A stretch of DNA of 64,000 nt from Marinifilum sp. D714. GTDB lineage: Bacteria; Bacteroidota; Bacteroidia; Bacteroidales; Marinifilaceae. The position numbers were made by a program, and so were the translations under genes. The stretch lies in assembly GCF_030851345.1 (NCBI RefSeq), contig NZ_JALPNU010000002.1, positions 62,001 to 126,000 of the forward strand. Direction: 5' to 3'. Numbering within the stretch: position 1 is the first letter of the stretch; each line of letters begins with the position of its first letter. Below, in pieces: positions 63,551-64,000 of this stretch. A model generated the notes under the pieces. The model did not search any database and was not told where the DNA came from. It saw only the letters and a program-made list of their open reading frames with translations.

Positions 63551-64000
63551 ATGAGAAGATATGTGATTGGTTGTATTGCTCTTTTTTGTTTTGTTCTTGC
63601 AACAGAGAAGCTAAATGCACAGAAGATAAGAACAGATTCATTGTTTTTTACAGGTGCGGTTATGGATCAGGAAGAATTGTCACCATTGCCTTATGCGCAC
63701 TATAGGGTAAATAATAAAAAAGCGGGTACATCTAATGCTTTTGGCCGCTTCTCATTTTGGGTAAATGCTGGAGATACCATTCAATATTCTTACGTTGGAT
63801 ATCAAAATGTTCAAGTTGTAGTAAGTGATAGTTTAAAGCAAGATTCATATCTTTTTGGGGTATTTATGGCAAAAGATACTGTTTCGTTACAGGAGGTCTT
63901 AATCTTACCTCGATTTGGTGATTTTAGAGAAGCCTTTATTAATGCCAAAGTAAATACTCCAGAGTATGTTCGAGCAAAGAACAATGTGAATTCGGCTACT
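63551..64000 (+). CDS. Secreted CarboxypepD_reg-like protein (partial, runs off right edge)
   Basis: The first 150 codons are visible and open to the window end. A signal peptide (about 1-24, ending LNA before QKI) is followed by a carboxypeptidase regulatory-like domain: FFTGAVMDQEELSPLPYAHY, KAGTSNAFGRFSFWVNAGDT and IQYSYVGYQNVQVVV. Such domains begin TonB-dependent receptors or large secreted proteins; here the strand ends with LQEVLILPRFGDFREAF, as in DUF5686-like or similar proteins. Start chosen because it precedes the signal peptide, 35 bp after the nitroreductase stop. Confidence 0.82.
   Translation, partial: MRRYVIGCIALFCFVLATEKLNAQKIRTDSLFFTGAVMDQEELSPLPYAHYRVNNKKAGTSNAFGRFSFWVNAGDTIQYSYVGYQNVQVVVSDSLKQDSYLFGVFMAKDTVSLQEVLILPRFGDFREAFINAKVNTPEYVRAKNNVNSAT

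Noticed and set aside
1-64000. tRNA, rRNA, transposase, integrase or phage genes
   Set aside because: None seen on either strand by reading the gaps and gene products; short or diverged tRNAs cannot be wholly excluded without a dedicated scan.

Overview
The window is an AT-rich chromosomal segment of a Bacteroidota bacterium. Several features support this: gliding-motility genes gldD and gldE, a SusC/SusD pair, a DUF6089-UppS-BamA-Skp-Skp-MurI envelope cluster, proteins of Bacteroidota-specific families (DUF4924, DUF6261, DUF6268-like, two-CW), and promoters of the Bacteroidota type (TTTG, a gap of 19-21, then TAnnTTTG) instead of -35/-10 boxes. The ferredoxin-dependent 2-oxoacid oxidoreductase, the futalosine-hydrolase-like gene and the gliding genes together suggest a marine Marinilabiliales-type member, but that placement is inference. 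I see no rRNA, tRNA, CRISPR array, insertion sequence or prophage. Most of the window looks like core chromosome.

Layout. 1-2.9 kb: a secreted von Willebrand A protein (cut by the left edge, TTG start), a membrane-anchored unknown and a secreted transglutaminase-like protein. 3-6.9 kb: ychF, crcB plus a DUF190 gene, and a PafA-like phosphatase homologue that has lost most of its catalytic residues. 6.9-7.2 kb: a degenerate 42-bp tandem repeat. 7.2-11.3 kb, minus strand: mutY-ssb-gldE-gldD-phosphopantetheinyl transferase. 11.5-17.3 kb, plus strand: HU, a 30-residue basic COX24/mS38-type protein, RNase G, a DsbD-type reductase and a COG2509 flavoprotein. 17.4-29.3 kb, minus strand: a two-CW protein, a DNPH1-DUF4269 fusion, a secreted unknown preceded by a 21-bp tandem repeat, then DUF4097, lnt, EamA, DUF4924, hslR, pth, rplY, prs, engB, manA and a Dabb gene. 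29.4-41.8 kb, mostly plus strand: udk, a DEDD exonuclease, a lipoprotein, an alpha/beta hydrolase and pdxJ (both minus), CBS, nadK and the envelope cluster. 41.9-48.7 kb: gamma carbonic anhydrase, SusC/SusD and DUF6261. 49-55.3 kb: korA-korB and a large receiver/PEP-synthase-like protein. 55.3-64 kb: fabD, folE, an MqnB-like protein, a MATE exporter, a Mn-type and an Fe-type superoxide dismutase side by side, a DUF6268-like protein, a membrane nucleotidyl cyclase, a nitroreductase and the start of a CarboxypepD_reg-like protein.

How the genes work together. The uppS-bamA-skp-skp-murI block makes lipid carrier, outer-membrane proteins and peptidoglycan precursor. korAB and the receiver-kinase-like protein sit at the 2-oxoacid/pyruvate node. 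hslR-pth-rplY-prs-engB and HU/COX24-like/rng serve ribosome biogenesis and nucleotide supply. The strongest candidates for undescribed biology are: the roughly 175-nt fabD leader, where a consensus promoter is followed by nested long-range inverted repeats and a 26-codon ORF; the DNPH1-DUF4269 fusion; the REC-REC-(PEP/pyruvate-binding) protein beside korAB; the apparent pseudophosphatase; and the two short intergenic tandem repeats whose unit lengths (42 and 21 bp) are multiples of three although they are not coding.
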